Notes: generated by a model not told the origin, from the letters alone. 64,000 bases of DNA from Aliidiomarina minuta (GCF_003987145.1 NZ_PIPL01000004.1:1-64000); one strand, 5' to 3'. Numbered from the stretch's first letter, positions 8,101 through 17,470 are shown. Numbers and translations: made by a program.

Positions 8101-9533
8101 TGGCAGTCACAACAACGTCTTTAAATAAACAACTGGATAACCTGGGCATTCAGGATTATCTGAAAGCGCATCAACAACGATCCTTATTAAGAGTACTGAC
8201 CTGTGGCAGCGTAGATGATGGCAAAAGCACGCTCATTGGGCGCCTTTTGCATGACAGTCAGCAACTCTATGATGATCAACTGGATGCTTTAAATCAGGAT
8301 ACTAAAGGGCGCACCAGTGACGGCGACCTTGAACTTGCCATGCTGGTGGATGGCCTGCTGGCAGAGCGTGAGCAGGGTATAACTATTGATGTTGCGTATC
8401 GCTACTTTTCTACGCAACAACGCAAGTTCATTCTGGCTGACACCCCAGGCCATGAGCAGTATACCCGCAATATGGTCACCGGTGCTTCGAACTCTGAAGT
8501 GGCTATTGTTCTGGTTGATGGCCGTCACGGTGTCATGGCACAAACTCGCCGGCATAGTTTTATTTGTGCGTTGCTGGGCATTAAAAGCTTTATTTTTGCC
8601 GTCAATAAAATGGATTTAGTGGCTTATGATGAGCAGAGATTCGAGCAGATAAATCATGATATTCATGAACTGGCCCGGACTTTAGAGTTATCCGATATTA
8701 ATGTGGTACCGCTGAGTGCTTTGAAAGGTGAAAATATTCTGCATAACTCAGAGCAGATGCCCTGGTACAGCCGGGAAGCCTTGCTGCCCTTATTGGAAAA
8801 CATAGAGGTCGCCGCTAAAGAAGACTGCAATACCCGTTTTGTAGTGCAGTATGTTAACCGCCCCCATCAGGATTTTCGGGGCTATGCCGGGACTTTAAGT
8901 AGTGGGCAACTGAGCCGCGGCCAATCCGTGACTCTCTATCCGTCCCTTCAACAAAGCCGGATTCAGGATTTATACAATGCTCAGGGGCATTGTCAGCAGG
9001 TCTTTGCCAGAGAAGCCATCACTCTGACTCTGGAGGACAATATTGACGTCAGTCGGGGTGATTGGATAGTGCCTGGCGGTGATGAAGTAACGGTCAGCAA
9101 TCAACTGCACGCCACTGTGGTCTGGTTTGATGAAAACCCACTGATAACAGAACACTGGTATAAGTTAAAACTCGGCAGCCAGAAAGTATCCGCGCGCATC
9201 AGCCGTATTGTGCATACCCTGGACATTAATGACTTCTCCAGACACCCCAGTGATCAGGTTAGCATTAACGATGTGGCCCAACTTCATATCGAGCTCAGTC
9301 AGCCGGTGCCTGTTGATCTGGCCTCTGAGTCGGCGGCGACCGGTAGCTTTATTCTGATTGACCCTATAACCAACGCGACTGTCGCGGCCGGATTAGTGAA
9401 TCAGATAAGCAGGGAACGGGCGGAACAGCCTTCAACTGAGCTGTCTTTTGTTATCGAACTGCAGCAATTAATACGCAAGCATTTTCCGCAATGGAAACTG
9501 GAAGATGTTGCCGATGTTATCCGGAAAACCTGA
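8100..9533 (+). CDS. cysN: Sulfate adenylyltransferase subunit 1 (GTPase)
   Basis: GTPase partner of CysD; GTP hydrolysis drives APS formation. 477 aa (E. coli 475). All G motifs are visible: GSVDDGKST at 36-44, DTPGHEQY from D114, NKMDLV from N169, followed by two EF-Tu-like beta-barrel domains. It is not fused to CysC; a separate cysC lies two genes on. TGATG junctions with cysD (8098-8102) and with the downstream transporter point to tight translational coupling. Confidence 0.95.
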   Translation: MAVTTTSLNKQLDNLGIQDYLKAHQQRSLLRVLTCGSVDDGKSTLIGRLLHDSQQLYDDQLDALNQDTKGRTSDGDLELAMLVDGLLAEREQGITIDVAYRYFSTQQRKFILADTPGHEQYTRNMVTGASNSEVAIVLVDGRHGVMAQTRRHSFICALLGIKSFIFAVNKMDLVAYDEQRFEQINHDIHELARTLELSDINVVPLSALKGENILHNSEQMPWYSREALLPLLENIEVAAKEDCNTRFVVQYVNRPHQDFRGYAGTLSSGQLSRGQSVTLYPSLQQSRIQDLYNAQGHCQQVFAREAITLTLEDNIDVSRGDWIVPGGDEVTVSNQLHATVVWFDENPLITEHWYKLKLGSQKVSARISRIVHTLDINDFSRHPSDQVSINDVAQLHIELSQPVPVDLASESAATGSFILIDPITNATVAAGLVNQISRERAEQPSTELSFVIELQQLIRKHFPQWKLEDVADVIRKT

Positions 9534-11038
9534 TGCAACTTGCCGGTGTGTTGTTGCTGTTAGCCGGGTTGGTCGCTGGGCTTATTTTCAGCCAGCGGTC
9601 GCCTGCTATCTTTTTTGCAGGCGCATTGTTAACCGGTTATGTACTGGGCTGGATACCGCTCGATAAAGCCTTGCACAATTTCACCAATAGTTCGCTGGTT
9701 ACCCTGGTGCTGTTAATTCTGTGCGCGATTGCGATTGAAAAATCGCGCCTGACCTCGTGGTTGAGCCGGCAGTTTTCCAGTGCTTCGTTAACAGTAGTGA
9801 TTACGCGGCTGACACTTACCAGTGCTGTACTGTCTGCGTTCATTAATAATACTGCGGTAGTGTCTACTTTAATGAGCTCACTGCGTCAGCACCCTCATTT
9901 TGCGGCGTCTAAATTGCTGCTACCGCTTTCCTACAGTGCCATTATGGGTGGCATGCTTACCCTGATTGGTACTTCTACGAACTTAATCGTAAACAGTTTT
10001 ATTGAAGAAGCGGGCCTGCCGGGATTTTCCTTTTTTGACTTTACCCTACTGGGACTAACCGCTTTCGCAATTGGCTTTTTTGTACTTCTGCTGGGTGCTC
10101 GCTGGTTGCCGGACAACAGCAGTCGTCAACCGAAAGAGTCGTCTTATTATGTCACCGCGCAGGTACCTGAAGGCAGTCCACTTATCGGACATAGCGTCGA
10201 GAATAATGGACTCAGGCACTTAAAATCACTGTACCTTGCTGATATTCAACGCGCGCAGAAAAACCTTTGTCCTGTTAGTCCGGATATTCAGTTGAGAGCT
10301 GGCGACTGTCTGCATTTTGTGGGTAATTTAACGGCAATACCTCAATTGCAGGAAATTCCCGGATTGGAGTTCACGCCTCAACAGCAGCAACATGAATTTG
10401 AATTGATGGAAGCCGTTATCAGCAATAGCTCTTCTACGCCGCTTTCGTTGTCACGCAGTGTGGCTGTGGTCATTGCATTCCTGGGCGTGCTACTGCTTTC
10501 TTTGCTGAATATAGTGCCCCTGGTTAAAGGGCTGACGGTATTGCTGGTTTTATATCTACTGACCAGAACCATTAAGCTGAGCGATATTCGCGAGCGCTTT
10601 CCTCTGGAGCTTTTCATTATTGTGGGTTCTGCAATAGGTCTGGCCCAGTTAATGATGGACTCGGGAGTTGCAGGCCTGATGGCTTCCGGGTTGTCTGCTG
10701 TGGTAGGGGAAAACAGCCCGTGGCTGGCCCTTGCTGCAGTTTTCCTCGCTACCTGGTTATTTACCGAAGTGATTACCAACAATGCTGCCGCGGCTCTTAT
10801 TTTCCCGGTGGCTTATTCACTGGCTTTGCAGTTAGGGGTCGACCCCACGCCCTTTTTTATGGCGGTTGCCTTTGGTGCTTCCGCCAGTTTTATCTCTCCG
10901 TTCGGTTACCAGACCAACTTAATGGTGTATAGCGCAGGTAACTATAAATTCAGAGACTACCTGCGCCTTGGTGGCCCCTTGTGCCTGGTATACAGCAGCA
11001 CTGTGTTGCTCTTGTTGCCCAGGTTTTTCCCTTTTTAA
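9533..11038 (+). CDS. SLC13 (DASS)-type anion permease with RCK_C domain, probable sulfate transporter
   Basis: 501-aa integral membrane protein with about 10-12 hydrophobic segments. Both halves carry the Asn-rich hairpin motifs of the family (INNTAVVSTLM near 104, ITNNAAAALIFP near 420) and SGTSTN-like GTSTNLIVNSF. A soluble RCK_C/TrkA-C domain lies between the halves (about 200-285). The frame is open upstream to 9491, but the start overlapping the cysN stop (9533) fits the operon. No ABC-type sulfate importer is seen nearby, so this is probably the sulfate uptake system of the cluster; thiosulfate or another anion remains possible. Confidence 0.85.
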   Translation: MQLAGVLLLLAGLVAGLIFSQRSPAIFFAGALLTGYVLGWIPLDKALHNFTNSSLVTLVLLILCAIAIEKSRLTSWLSRQFSSASLTVVITRLTLTSAVLSAFINNTAVVSTLMSSLRQHPHFAASKLLLPLSYSAIMGGMLTLIGTSTNLIVNSFIEEAGLPGFSFFDFTLLGLTAFAIGFFVLLLGARWLPDNSSRQPKESSYYVTAQVPEGSPLIGHSVENNGLRHLKSLYLADIQRAQKNLCPVSPDIQLRAGDCLHFVGNLTAIPQLQEIPGLEFTPQQQQHEFELMEAVISNSSSTPLSLSRSVAVVIAFLGVLLLSLLNIVPLVKGLTVLLVLYLLTRTIKLSDIRERFPLELFIIVGSAIGLAQLMMDSGVAGLMASGLSAVVGENSPWLALAAVFLATWLFTEVITNNAAAALIFPVAYSLALQLGVDPTPFFMAVAFGASASFISPFGYQTNLMVYSAGNYKFRDYLRLGGPLCLVYSSTVLLLLPRFFPF

Positions 11039-11052
11039 TAGTGGATAAGAAC

Positions 11053-11655
11053 ATGACAGCATTGGTATTCTGGCAACAACATAAAATCACCCAAAAACAG
11101 CGCAACCTGTTGAATGGCCACGGTTCCGGGGTCGTATGGTTTACCGGATTAAGTGGTTCAGGTAAATCAACGCTGGCCGGGGCTCTGGAAGAGGCGCTGT
11201 ATCAGCGCCAGGTGCGTACCTATCTGTTGGACGGCGATAATCTAAGACATGGGTTATGTGTTGATCTGGGCTTCAGTGAGAAGGACCGTACAGAAAGCTT
11301 AAGAAGAGCAGGTGAAGTTGCCTCCCTGATGAGCGAGAGTGGTCTGCTGGTACTGGCTGCTTTTGTGTCTCCACTACGGTCTCAGCGGGAGCAATTGAAG
11401 GAACAGATCGGCAAGGAGAATTTCCTCGAGATTCATGTAGCTACCTCGCTGGAGGAGTGTGAGCGGCGTGATGTGAAAGGTTTGTATGCAAGGGCACGGT
11501 CTGGAGAACTGACTGGTATGACAGGTATCTCAGCGCCCTATGAAAGCCCAGTGCAAGCTGATTTACGTCTGCATACGGAGTCTGATTCGATGGAAAAATC
11601 AGTAGCTGCACTGCTGCAGCTACTGGAAGAGAAAGGCTGGTTACCTGTCTGGTAA
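11053..11655 (+). CDS. cysC: Adenylylsulfate (APS) kinase
   Basis: Phosphorylates APS to PAPS, the CysH substrate. 200 aa (E. coli 201). P-loop GLSGSGKST at 32-40, DGDNLRHGL, the phosphoserine segment FVSP, and the KGLYARARSGE loop. Start chosen at ATG 11053, which matches the family N-terminus; a GTG at 11041 in frame is an alternative. The stop codon lies in a perfect 8-bp inverted repeat, TGGTTACC/GGTAACCA (11638-11658), without a T-run. Last gene of the cysG operon, convergent with metF. Confidence 0.94.
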   Translation: MTALVFWQQHKITQKQRNLLNGHGSGVVWFTGLSGSGKSTLAGALEEALYQRQVRTYLLDGDNLRHGLCVDLGFSEKDRTESLRRAGEVASLMSESGLLVLAAFVSPLRSQREQLKEQIGKENFLEIHVATSLEECERRDVKGLYARARSGELTGMTGISAPYESPVQADLRLHTESDSMEKSVAALLQLLEEKGWLPVW

Positions 11656-11682
11656 CCAGCTGTGGTGTGCGTTCAATTTGCT

Positions 11683-12618
11683 TTAGCCGTTGGCGGTTTG
11701 CAGAGCGGGTTGTTGGGGGGCGTGCTCAATTTCAGGGGGACGTAGTCCTAGTGTGTGACAAATGGCGTAAGTTTGTTCAGCACGGTTGAGTGTATAAAAG
11801 TGGAACTCACCGACACCTTCCCGGCTGAGTACCCGGACCTGGTCAATAGCCACGGATGCTCCCACCAGAGAGCGGGTAGTGGGGTCATCTTCCAAGCCAT
11901 TAAAGCGCCGTTGCAGCCAATAAGGAACCCTGACATTGGTCAGTTTAGCGAACCTTTGTAGGGTTCCGAAGTTACCTATAGGCAGGATCCCAGGCACGAT
12001 CTCTGCTTCAATGCCTACGCTGACACAGCGATCGCGAAAGCGCAGATAGCTCTCTACATCAAAGAAAAACTGAGTGATGGCGCGGCTGGCACCGGCATCT
12101 ACTTTACGTTTAAGCTCCATCAGGTCGGCCTGTGGACTGCGCGCTTCAGGGTGAACATTGGGGTAGGCTGCTACGGATATATCGAAGTCGTGCTCCTGTT
12201 TTAATAGATGTATCAGGTCAAGGGCACTTTGGCCCGTATTCAAGCGACCTGGTTGCGCATCTCCCCGCAGAGCAACAATATGACGAATACCATTTTTCCA
12301 GTAATCGCGTGCGATATCCCTGAGCTCCTCAGCTGGCGTATCGATGCAGGTTAAATGTGGGGTTGCGATCAACCCCGTTCGATCATGAATTTGCTTAATC
12401 ATATTATGCGTGCGTTGGCGAGACTCCTCTCCGTGACCATAGGTCACGGAGACAAATCTTGGCTTTAACGGGGCCAGCCTGTTCAACGCTTTCCACAGGG
12501 TTTGTTCCGCTTCGGGAGTGCCCGGTGGAAAGAACTCGAACGATACCTGAGTGTCGTTATTCAGTTCACTGATACTTTGGTTAAGCAACTCTAAGTGCTG
12601 TGCATGTGACAGTGACAT
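11683..12618 (-). CDS. metF: 5,10-methylenetetrahydrofolate reductase
   Basis: FAD enzyme supplying 5-methyl-THF for the last step of methionine synthesis. 311 aa, some 15 longer than E. coli MetF at the C-terminus. Shows the catalytic glutamate E28 in FEFFPPGT, VTYGHGE, and QFFFD. Strong Shine-Dalgarno (AGGAGGT). It starts 12 nt after metE on the same strand, so it is the last gene of metB-metE-metF; its product feeds MetE. Confidence 0.96.
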   Translation of the reverse strand: MSLSHAQHLELLNQSISELNNDTQVSFEFFPPGTPEAEQTLWKALNRLAPLKPRFVSVTYGHGEESRQRTHNMIKQIHDRTGLIATPHLTCIDTPAEELRDIARDYWKNGIRHIVALRGDAQPGRLNTGQSALDLIHLLKQEHDFDISVAAYPNVHPEARSPQADLMELKRKVDAGASRAITQFFFDVESYLRFRDRCVSVGIEAEIVPGILPIGNFGTLQRFAKLTNVRVPYWLQRRFNGLEDDPTTRSLVGASVAIDQVRVLSREGVGEFHFYTLNRAEQTYAICHTLGLRPPEIEHAPQQPALQTANG

Positions 12619-12630
12619 ATAACCTCCTCA

Positions 12631-14910
12631 TCAGGCTGCCTTGGCCTTATTGCGTAAATTACGCGCGGCGGTAACCATGTTGCGTAATGCCGGGCGCACT
12701 TCGTCCCAGCTTCGGGTTTTCAGACCGCAGTCCGGATTTACCCATAAGCGTTCTGCTGGCAGATAGGCCTGAGTGCGGCTTATTAACGCCTGAATTTCTT
12801 CAACATCAGGAACCCGTGGACTGTGAATATCGTAAACACCTGGCCCAATTTCATTCGGGTAGTGGTATTCACGGAACACATCCAGCAGCTCGCTGGCGCT
12901 GCGCGAGGTCTCTATGGTGATGACGTCCGCATCCAGATCCGCAATAGCATCAATAATGGCGTTAAATTCCGAGTAACACATATGGGTATGGATTTGAGTG
13001 TTATCCTGAGCACCCGCAGAAGCTAACCGGAAAGCTTGTACAGCCCAGTCGAAATAGGCTTTTTGCTCACTAATTTTTAAAGGCAGCAGTTCACGAAAAG
13101 CAGGTTCATCAATTTGGATGATTTTAATACCGGCTTTTTCCAGGTCAGCAACTTCATCGCGTAGCGCCAGGGCAATTTGCTGAGCAATGGTCGCAGTGCT
13201 GATATCGTCACGAGGGAAGGACCAGCCTAAAATAGTGACCGGGCCTGTTAACATGCCTTTGACGGGTTTATCGGTCAGTTCCTGGGCAAAGCGGATCCAT
13301 TCCACGGTAAGGGGCTTGCTGCGATAGACGTCACCAAAGATAACCGGAGGTTTAACGCAACGTGAACCATAACTTTGTACCCAACCAAAGCGGGTGAAAG
13401 CAAAACCTTCCAGCAACTCGCCAAAGTATTCGACCATGTCATTACGTTCCGCTTCACCATGCACTAATACGTCGAGCCCGAGCTCTTCCTGCTCATGAAT
13501 AACCTGGGCGATTTCTTTACTGATAGCATCCCGGTAGTCTTGTTCTGATAAACGACCACCCCGCCATTCACGGCGTAAATGACGAATGGAGCCTGTTTGA
13601 GGGAAAGAGCCTATAGTCGTGGTTGGATATAAAGGTAGCTCTAAATGCTTGCGCTGCTGCGCGGCGCGAACACTGTAACCGCTGCTGCGGCTGCTATCGG
13701 CGTCACTGATAGCGGTAATGCGCTGACTGACACCCGGGTTGTGAATGCGGCCTGAAGTCTGCCGTGAAGCAACTGCTTTGTCCGACTCCTGGAGTTCCTG
13801 CTCTATGCTTTCAATACCCAGGTTGATGGCCTGTGCGATGAGCTTAACTTCATTTACTTTCTGTACCGCAAATGCCAGCCATGACTTGAGCTCTGTATCC
13901 AGGCTGTCTTCCAGCTCGAGATCAATAGGGCTGTGCAGCAAAGAACAACTGGTAGCTACCCATAAGAAATCACCGCGACGCTCAGCAATAGGAAGCAGAG
14001 TATCAACTGCTTTGCGCAAGTCGGTACGCCAGATATTACGGCCATTGACGATGCCAACGGACAGTACTTTATGCTCGGGCCAGACATTATTGATAGCCTC
14101 TAACCCTTCGCTTCCTGCTACCGCATCAACATGCAGCCCGGCTACGGGTAACTCCGCAACCAAATCCTGATTGGCTCCCAAAGTACCGAAGTAGGTGGTG
14201 AGCAATATTTTTATTTTTTGCAGTGACCCCAGAGACTGATAGGCCTGGTTGATAGCGCACTGCCAGTCGGCATCCAGTTCTGTGACTAAAATAGGTTCAT
14301 CGATTTGCACCCAGACAATGCCTTCTGCTGCCAGCGCATTCAGCCATAACAAATAGCTTTTAAGTAATGCGGGCAGATGTTTTAACGTCTGTTCATCGCC
14401 GTCCCGTTGTTTCGACAAGGCTAAAAATGAAACCGGGCCTAACAGTACAGGTTTGACGGGTTTGCCTGTGGCTTTAGCGTCGCGAATCTGCTGCAGCTGG
14501 TCGTCAATGTTCAGGTTGAAGCTCTGCCCTTCGCTTAACTCGGGAACCAGATAATGATAGTTGGTGTTAAACCATTTAGTCATCTCCAGTGCAGGAACAT
14601 CAGTTCCTCCCGGAGCACGCCCACGGGCCTGTCTGAAGTAGGTAGTAATGGCCGGTTCGTCCTGTTGGAAACGCTCAGGTGTAATGCCTAAGCGCACCGC
14701 TGTATCCAGAACATGATCGTAGAAACTGAAGTCACCTGCAGAAATCAAATTTAATTCTGACTGAGCCTGCCAGTTGAACTTGCGCACTTCACTGGCAACG
14801 CTTTGTAACTCGCTTTCATTGGACTCTCCGGCCCAGTATTTCTCAAGTGCGAATTTGAGTTCGCGTTTACGGCCTATGCGTGGGAAGCCTAAAGTATGTG
14901 TAATTGCCAT
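12631..14910 (-). CDS. metE: Cobalamin-independent methionine synthase
   Basis: Transfers the methyl group of 5-methyl-THF-polyglutamate to homocysteine without B12. 759 aa (E. coli 753). Two (beta/alpha)8 barrels; zinc ligands visible as H643 and C645 (HTHMC), and C728 (NPDCGLKTR), with a Glu expected near 667. Shine-Dalgarno AGGGG. Middle gene of the metBEF operon, 37 nt after metB. Confidence 0.97.
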   Translation of the reverse strand: MAITHTLGFPRIGRKRELKFALEKYWAGESNESELQSVASEVRKFNWQAQSELNLISAGDFSFYDHVLDTAVRLGITPERFQQDEPAITTYFRQARGRAPGGTDVPALEMTKWFNTNYHYLVPELSEGQSFNLNIDDQLQQIRDAKATGKPVKPVLLGPVSFLALSKQRDGDEQTLKHLPALLKSYLLWLNALAAEGIVWVQIDEPILVTELDADWQCAINQAYQSLGSLQKIKILLTTYFGTLGANQDLVAELPVAGLHVDAVAGSEGLEAINNVWPEHKVLSVGIVNGRNIWRTDLRKAVDTLLPIAERRGDFLWVATSCSLLHSPIDLELEDSLDTELKSWLAFAVQKVNEVKLIAQAINLGIESIEQELQESDKAVASRQTSGRIHNPGVSQRITAISDADSSRSSGYSVRAAQQRKHLELPLYPTTTIGSFPQTGSIRHLRREWRGGRLSEQDYRDAISKEIAQVIHEQEELGLDVLVHGEAERNDMVEYFGELLEGFAFTRFGWVQSYGSRCVKPPVIFGDVYRSKPLTVEWIRFAQELTDKPVKGMLTGPVTILGWSFPRDDISTATIAQQIALALRDEVADLEKAGIKIIQIDEPAFRELLPLKISEQKAYFDWAVQAFRLASAGAQDNTQIHTHMCYSEFNAIIDAIADLDADVITIETSRSASELLDVFREYHYPNEIGPGVYDIHSPRVPDVEEIQALISRTQAYLPAERLWVNPDCGLKTRSWDEVRPALRNMVTAARNLRNKAKAA

Positions 14911-14947
14911 GATAAAACCCCTGAAAGTAGTAAATTAAAAAAAGCGA

Positions 14948-16120
14948 CTAGACCGCGATGGCTGCTTTGCGCTGCAAAGCAGGCCATGCATGGCGAAAGT
15001 CATTGATAAGATCGGCAGCGTTTTCAATGCCGACGGAAATACGTAATAAAGTGTCTTTGATGCCTGCGTTGCGACGGGCTTCTGCTGACATCGATGCATG
15101 CGTCATGGTGGCTGGAACCGCGATCAGGCTCTCTACACCGCCAAGTGACTCAGCTAATGAAAATAACTGCAGATGACTGACAAATTCCTTAATAGCCTCA
15201 ACGCTGGCATCGAGTTCGATACTGAACATGGCGCCAAAACTATGCTGTTGGCGTTTTGCCAGGGCATGATCCGGGTGTGATTCAAGACCCGGGTAGTGAA
15301 TGTTCACTACCTCGCTTTGTTGTTGCAGCCAGTGCACCAGGCTATGGGCATTCTGCTCATGCAGAGTGAAACGTGCGGCCAGAGTGCGAATTCCCCGTAG
15401 CGTCAAAAAAGCATCAAAAGGAGCACCTGTGATACCAATCACGTTGGCCCACCATTTGAGTTGTTCTCCCAATTCAGCGTCTTTGGCGACTACCGCACCA
15501 CCCACTACGTCGGAGTGCCCGTTGAGATACTTGGTGGTTGAATGCAGAACCAGATCAGCGCCCAGTTTGAGAGGCTGCTGACCCAGTGGCGATAAAAAAG
15601 TATTGTCGACCAGTGTGAGGGCACCCACAGCCCTGGCCTTACTGCAAACGTGCGCGATATCCACCAGGCGGAGTAGTGGGTTAGAAGGTGTTTCAATCCA
15701 AATCAGACGAGGCTTGAGCGCTAAAGCTTTTGCCAATTGCTCAGGGTCTGCCTGGTTAATGACCAGGAGTTCAAATGACTGACGTTTAGCCAGCGCATCA
15801 AATAAACGCCAGGAACCACCGTAGCAATCATGAGGAACCACTAGTAAGTCACCGGGCTTTAATAACTGCAGTATTAAAGTAACTGCGCCCATGCCACTGG
15901 CAGTAATGACTCCCAGTTCACCGCCTTCAAGATCAGCGATGGCAGCACTGAGCAGATCCCGGGTGGGGTTACCAGAGCGTGTGTAGTCATACTCGGCTGG
16001 AGTATCGATATCGTGAAAACGATAATTTGAAGACAGGTACAGTGGCGGTACCACTGCATTATATTGGCTATCGCTATCAATACCGGCGCGAACTGCTTTA
16101 GTTGTCTGATGTTGAGTCAT
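14948..16120 (-). CDS. metB: Cystathionine gamma-synthase
   Basis: PLP enzyme joining cysteine to an activated homoserine (O-succinylhomoserine in the E. coli enzyme) to give cystathionine. 390 aa, collinear with E. coli MetB (386). The PLP lysine is K197 in HSTTKYLNGHSD, and SLGGVESL near the C-terminus is intact. The frame is open to 16171, but GGGAGAAG precedes the ATG at 16118-16120 and MTQHQTTKAVRAG matches the family start. The operon's promoter lies under four tandem MetJ boxes. No metL follows, unlike E. coli metBL. Confidence 0.95.
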   Translation of the reverse strand: MTQHQTTKAVRAGIDSDSQYNAVVPPLYLSSNYRFHDIDTPAEYDYTRSGNPTRDLLSAAIADLEGGELGVITASGMGAVTLILQLLKPGDLLVVPHDCYGGSWRLFDALAKRQSFELLVINQADPEQLAKALALKPRLIWIETPSNPLLRLVDIAHVCSKARAVGALTLVDNTFLSPLGQQPLKLGADLVLHSTTKYLNGHSDVVGGAVVAKDAELGEQLKWWANVIGITGAPFDAFLTLRGIRTLAARFTLHEQNAHSLVHWLQQQSEVVNIHYPGLESHPDHALAKRQQHSFGAMFSIELDASVEAIKEFVSHLQLFSLAESLGGVESLIAVPATMTHASMSAEARRNAGIKDTLLRISVGIENAADLINDFRHAWPALQRKAAIAV

Positions 16121-16174
16121 GCTCTTCTCCCGTTCTAATGTGCTTAAACACATGATGAGGAAAAAATACACTTT

Positions 16175-16206
16175 AGATCTCTAGCCGTCAAGACGTTTAG
16201 ACGTCT
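16175..16206 (-). promoter_or_regulatory. MetJ operator of metBEF (four tandem boxes)
   Basis: Four consecutive 8-mers in perfect register occupy 16175-16206; the best two are AGACGTTT (16191-16198) and AGACGTCT (16199-16206), and the outer two match the consensus at 5-6 positions. Such multi-box arrays are typical of strongly MetJ-repressed met promoters in enterics. The rest of the metB-yaeQ gap (16121-16312) shows no other clear element. Confidence 0.88.
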
Positions 16207-16312
16207 AAATGGGTTTTTATTTATATATCGGCTATCAACAGTGAGTGTTAAAATAGCCAAAACATCAGGATAAACGCCGGATGTAGCAGGTTTATCTGAA
16301 TTAAGGAAAGTT

Positions 16313-16849
16313 ATGGCCTTGCAGGCAACCCCCTATAAAGTAAGTTTGGATATTTCCGATGTGGATCGGGGTGTGTATGAATCGGTGAAAGTGACAGTAG
16401 CGCGGCATCCGTCAGAGACTGAGTTGCGGCTGACATCCAGAATTATCGCACTGGGGCTGTTTTATCATGAGCACCTGGCATTTGGGCGCGGGCTCTCGGA
16501 GGTCAACGAAGCGGCTTTATGGCAGCTTAGCCTGGACGGGCAAATTGAACACTGGGTGGATGTAGGACAGCCAGATGCTGAACGTATTATAAAAAGCAGC
16601 CGCAAAGCGCCGCTGGTGTCAGTGCTGGCGTATGGAAATGTCCGTATATGGAAAGAAAAAGTGGCGTCTAAAGTGACTCACTTAAGTAATCTGACTATTC
16701 TGGCGTTACCTGAAGAAGCCCATGCTCAGCTCGCTTCTATGCTTAGCCGAAACCTGCATTGGGGGTTAATGTTGACGGATGGCGTACTGTACGTGAGTGA
16801 CGCGGATGAACAGATTGAATTACCGCTGGAAGTAATACTGCAGCCATAA
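16313..16849 (+). CDS. yaeQ: YaeQ family protein
   Basis: 178 aa, collinear with E. coli YaeQ (181). The family has a PD-(D/E)XK-like fold; E. coli YaeQ was first described as a multicopy suppressor of rfaH loss, and its biochemical role is unclear. Conserved pieces seen are MALQATPYK, ARHPSETELRL, RIIALGLFY and the DVGQPDAERI segment. Shine-Dalgarno AAGGAA. Single gene, ending in a shared terminator with yceI. Confidence 0.92.
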   Translation: MALQATPYKVSLDISDVDRGVYESVKVTVARHPSETELRLTSRIIALGLFYHEHLAFGRGLSEVNEAALWQLSLDGQIEHWVDVGQPDAERIIKSSRKAPLVSVLAYGNVRIWKEKVASKVTHLSNLTILALPEEAHAQLASMLSRNLHWGLMLTDGVLYVSDADEQIELPLEVILQP

Positions 16850-16851
16850 AA

Positions 16852-16880
16852 AAACCACTGGGATTGAGTCCCAGTGGTTT
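16852..16880. terminator. Bidirectional terminator between yaeQ and yceI
   Basis: A 12-bp perfect stem, AAACCACTGGGA pairing with TCCCAGTGGTTT across a short loop, with an A-run on its left (T-run on the minus strand) and a short T-run on the right. It lies 3 nt after the yaeQ stop and 17 nt after the yceI stop, serving both convergent genes. Confidence 0.85.
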
Positions 16881-16897
16881 CTTACATACCCCAGTGT

Positions 16898-17470
16898 TTA
16901 CTGGCGAATGCCTTCAATAGACAGGTAAATTTCGATATCTTCTGCATCCGGGCCCAGATTATAAGTAATGTCATAATCGGCTAATGTGAAGCTTAAGGTG
17001 CCTTCAAAGCCACGACGCATTTCGCCCCATGGATCTTCACCGGCACCCACCTGAGTAATCGGGAAGTCGATGCTGTGAGTTACGCCATTCAGGGTGAAGT
17101 CACCAGTCAATAAACCACCGCCATTTCCATCAGGTTCAAAACCTGTGCTTTGGAAAGTGGCTTGTGGATTCTCATCTACATTAAGAAAGTCGTCGCTACG
17201 CAGGTGACGGTCACGTTCAGCGTGATTACTGTCTACGCTGCGGGTGTCTATGGTGACGTTTACCGAAGCATTTTCTGGGTTAGCTTCGTCATAATAAAAG
17301 GAACCTTCAAAGGTGTTAAAGCGACCCAGCAGGTAGCTGTAACCAAGGTGGCTGATTTTAAACTGTACAAAAGCATGAGCACCTTCGGTATCAATTACAT
17401 ACTCGTTAGCAAAGGCTGCTGGTGCTGTCATGGTTGCTGCCAGTGCAGCTGCAAGAATTGTCTTTTTCAT
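16898..17470 (-). CDS. yceI: YceI family periplasmic lipid-binding-type protein
   Basis: 190 aa with a clear signal peptide, cleaved after about residue 21 (AFA/NE). The mature part has the YceI lipocalin-like barrel pattern: YVIDTEGAHAFVQFKISHLGYSYLLG, and the NVTIDTRSVDSNHAERD segment. Proteins of this fold bind isoprenoid-type lipids; the E. coli function is not settled. Its ATG overlaps the stop of the upstream cytochrome b561 gene by 4 bp, the same pairing as yceJ-yceI in E. coli, which suggests a redox or quinone link. Confidence 0.93.
   Translation of the reverse strand: MKKTILAAALAATMTAPAAFANEYVIDTEGAHAFVQFKISHLGYSYLLGRFNTFEGSFYYDEANPENASVNVTIDTRSVDSNHAERDRHLRSDDFLNVDENPQATFQSTGFEPDGNGGGLLTGDFTLNGVTHSIDFPITQVGAGEDPWGEMRRGFEGTLSFTLADYDITYNLGPDAEDIEIYLSIEGIRQ

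Noticed and set aside
10378..10782. Long antisense frame inside the SLC13 transporter gene
   Set aside because: Shadow of the real gene; low-complexity Ser/Thr/Arg composition and no ribosome site. Similar antisense frames within metE, cnoX and deaD were rejected for the same reason.
11638..11658. Perfect 8-bp inverted repeat at the cysC stop as a terminator
   Set aside because: No T-run follows in either direction, so it is noted only with cysC.
16121..16171. N-terminal extension of MetB by 17 residues
   Set aside because: The extension is hydrophobic, not in the family, and would begin only a few bases from the operator; a good Shine-Dalgarno supports the start at 16120.
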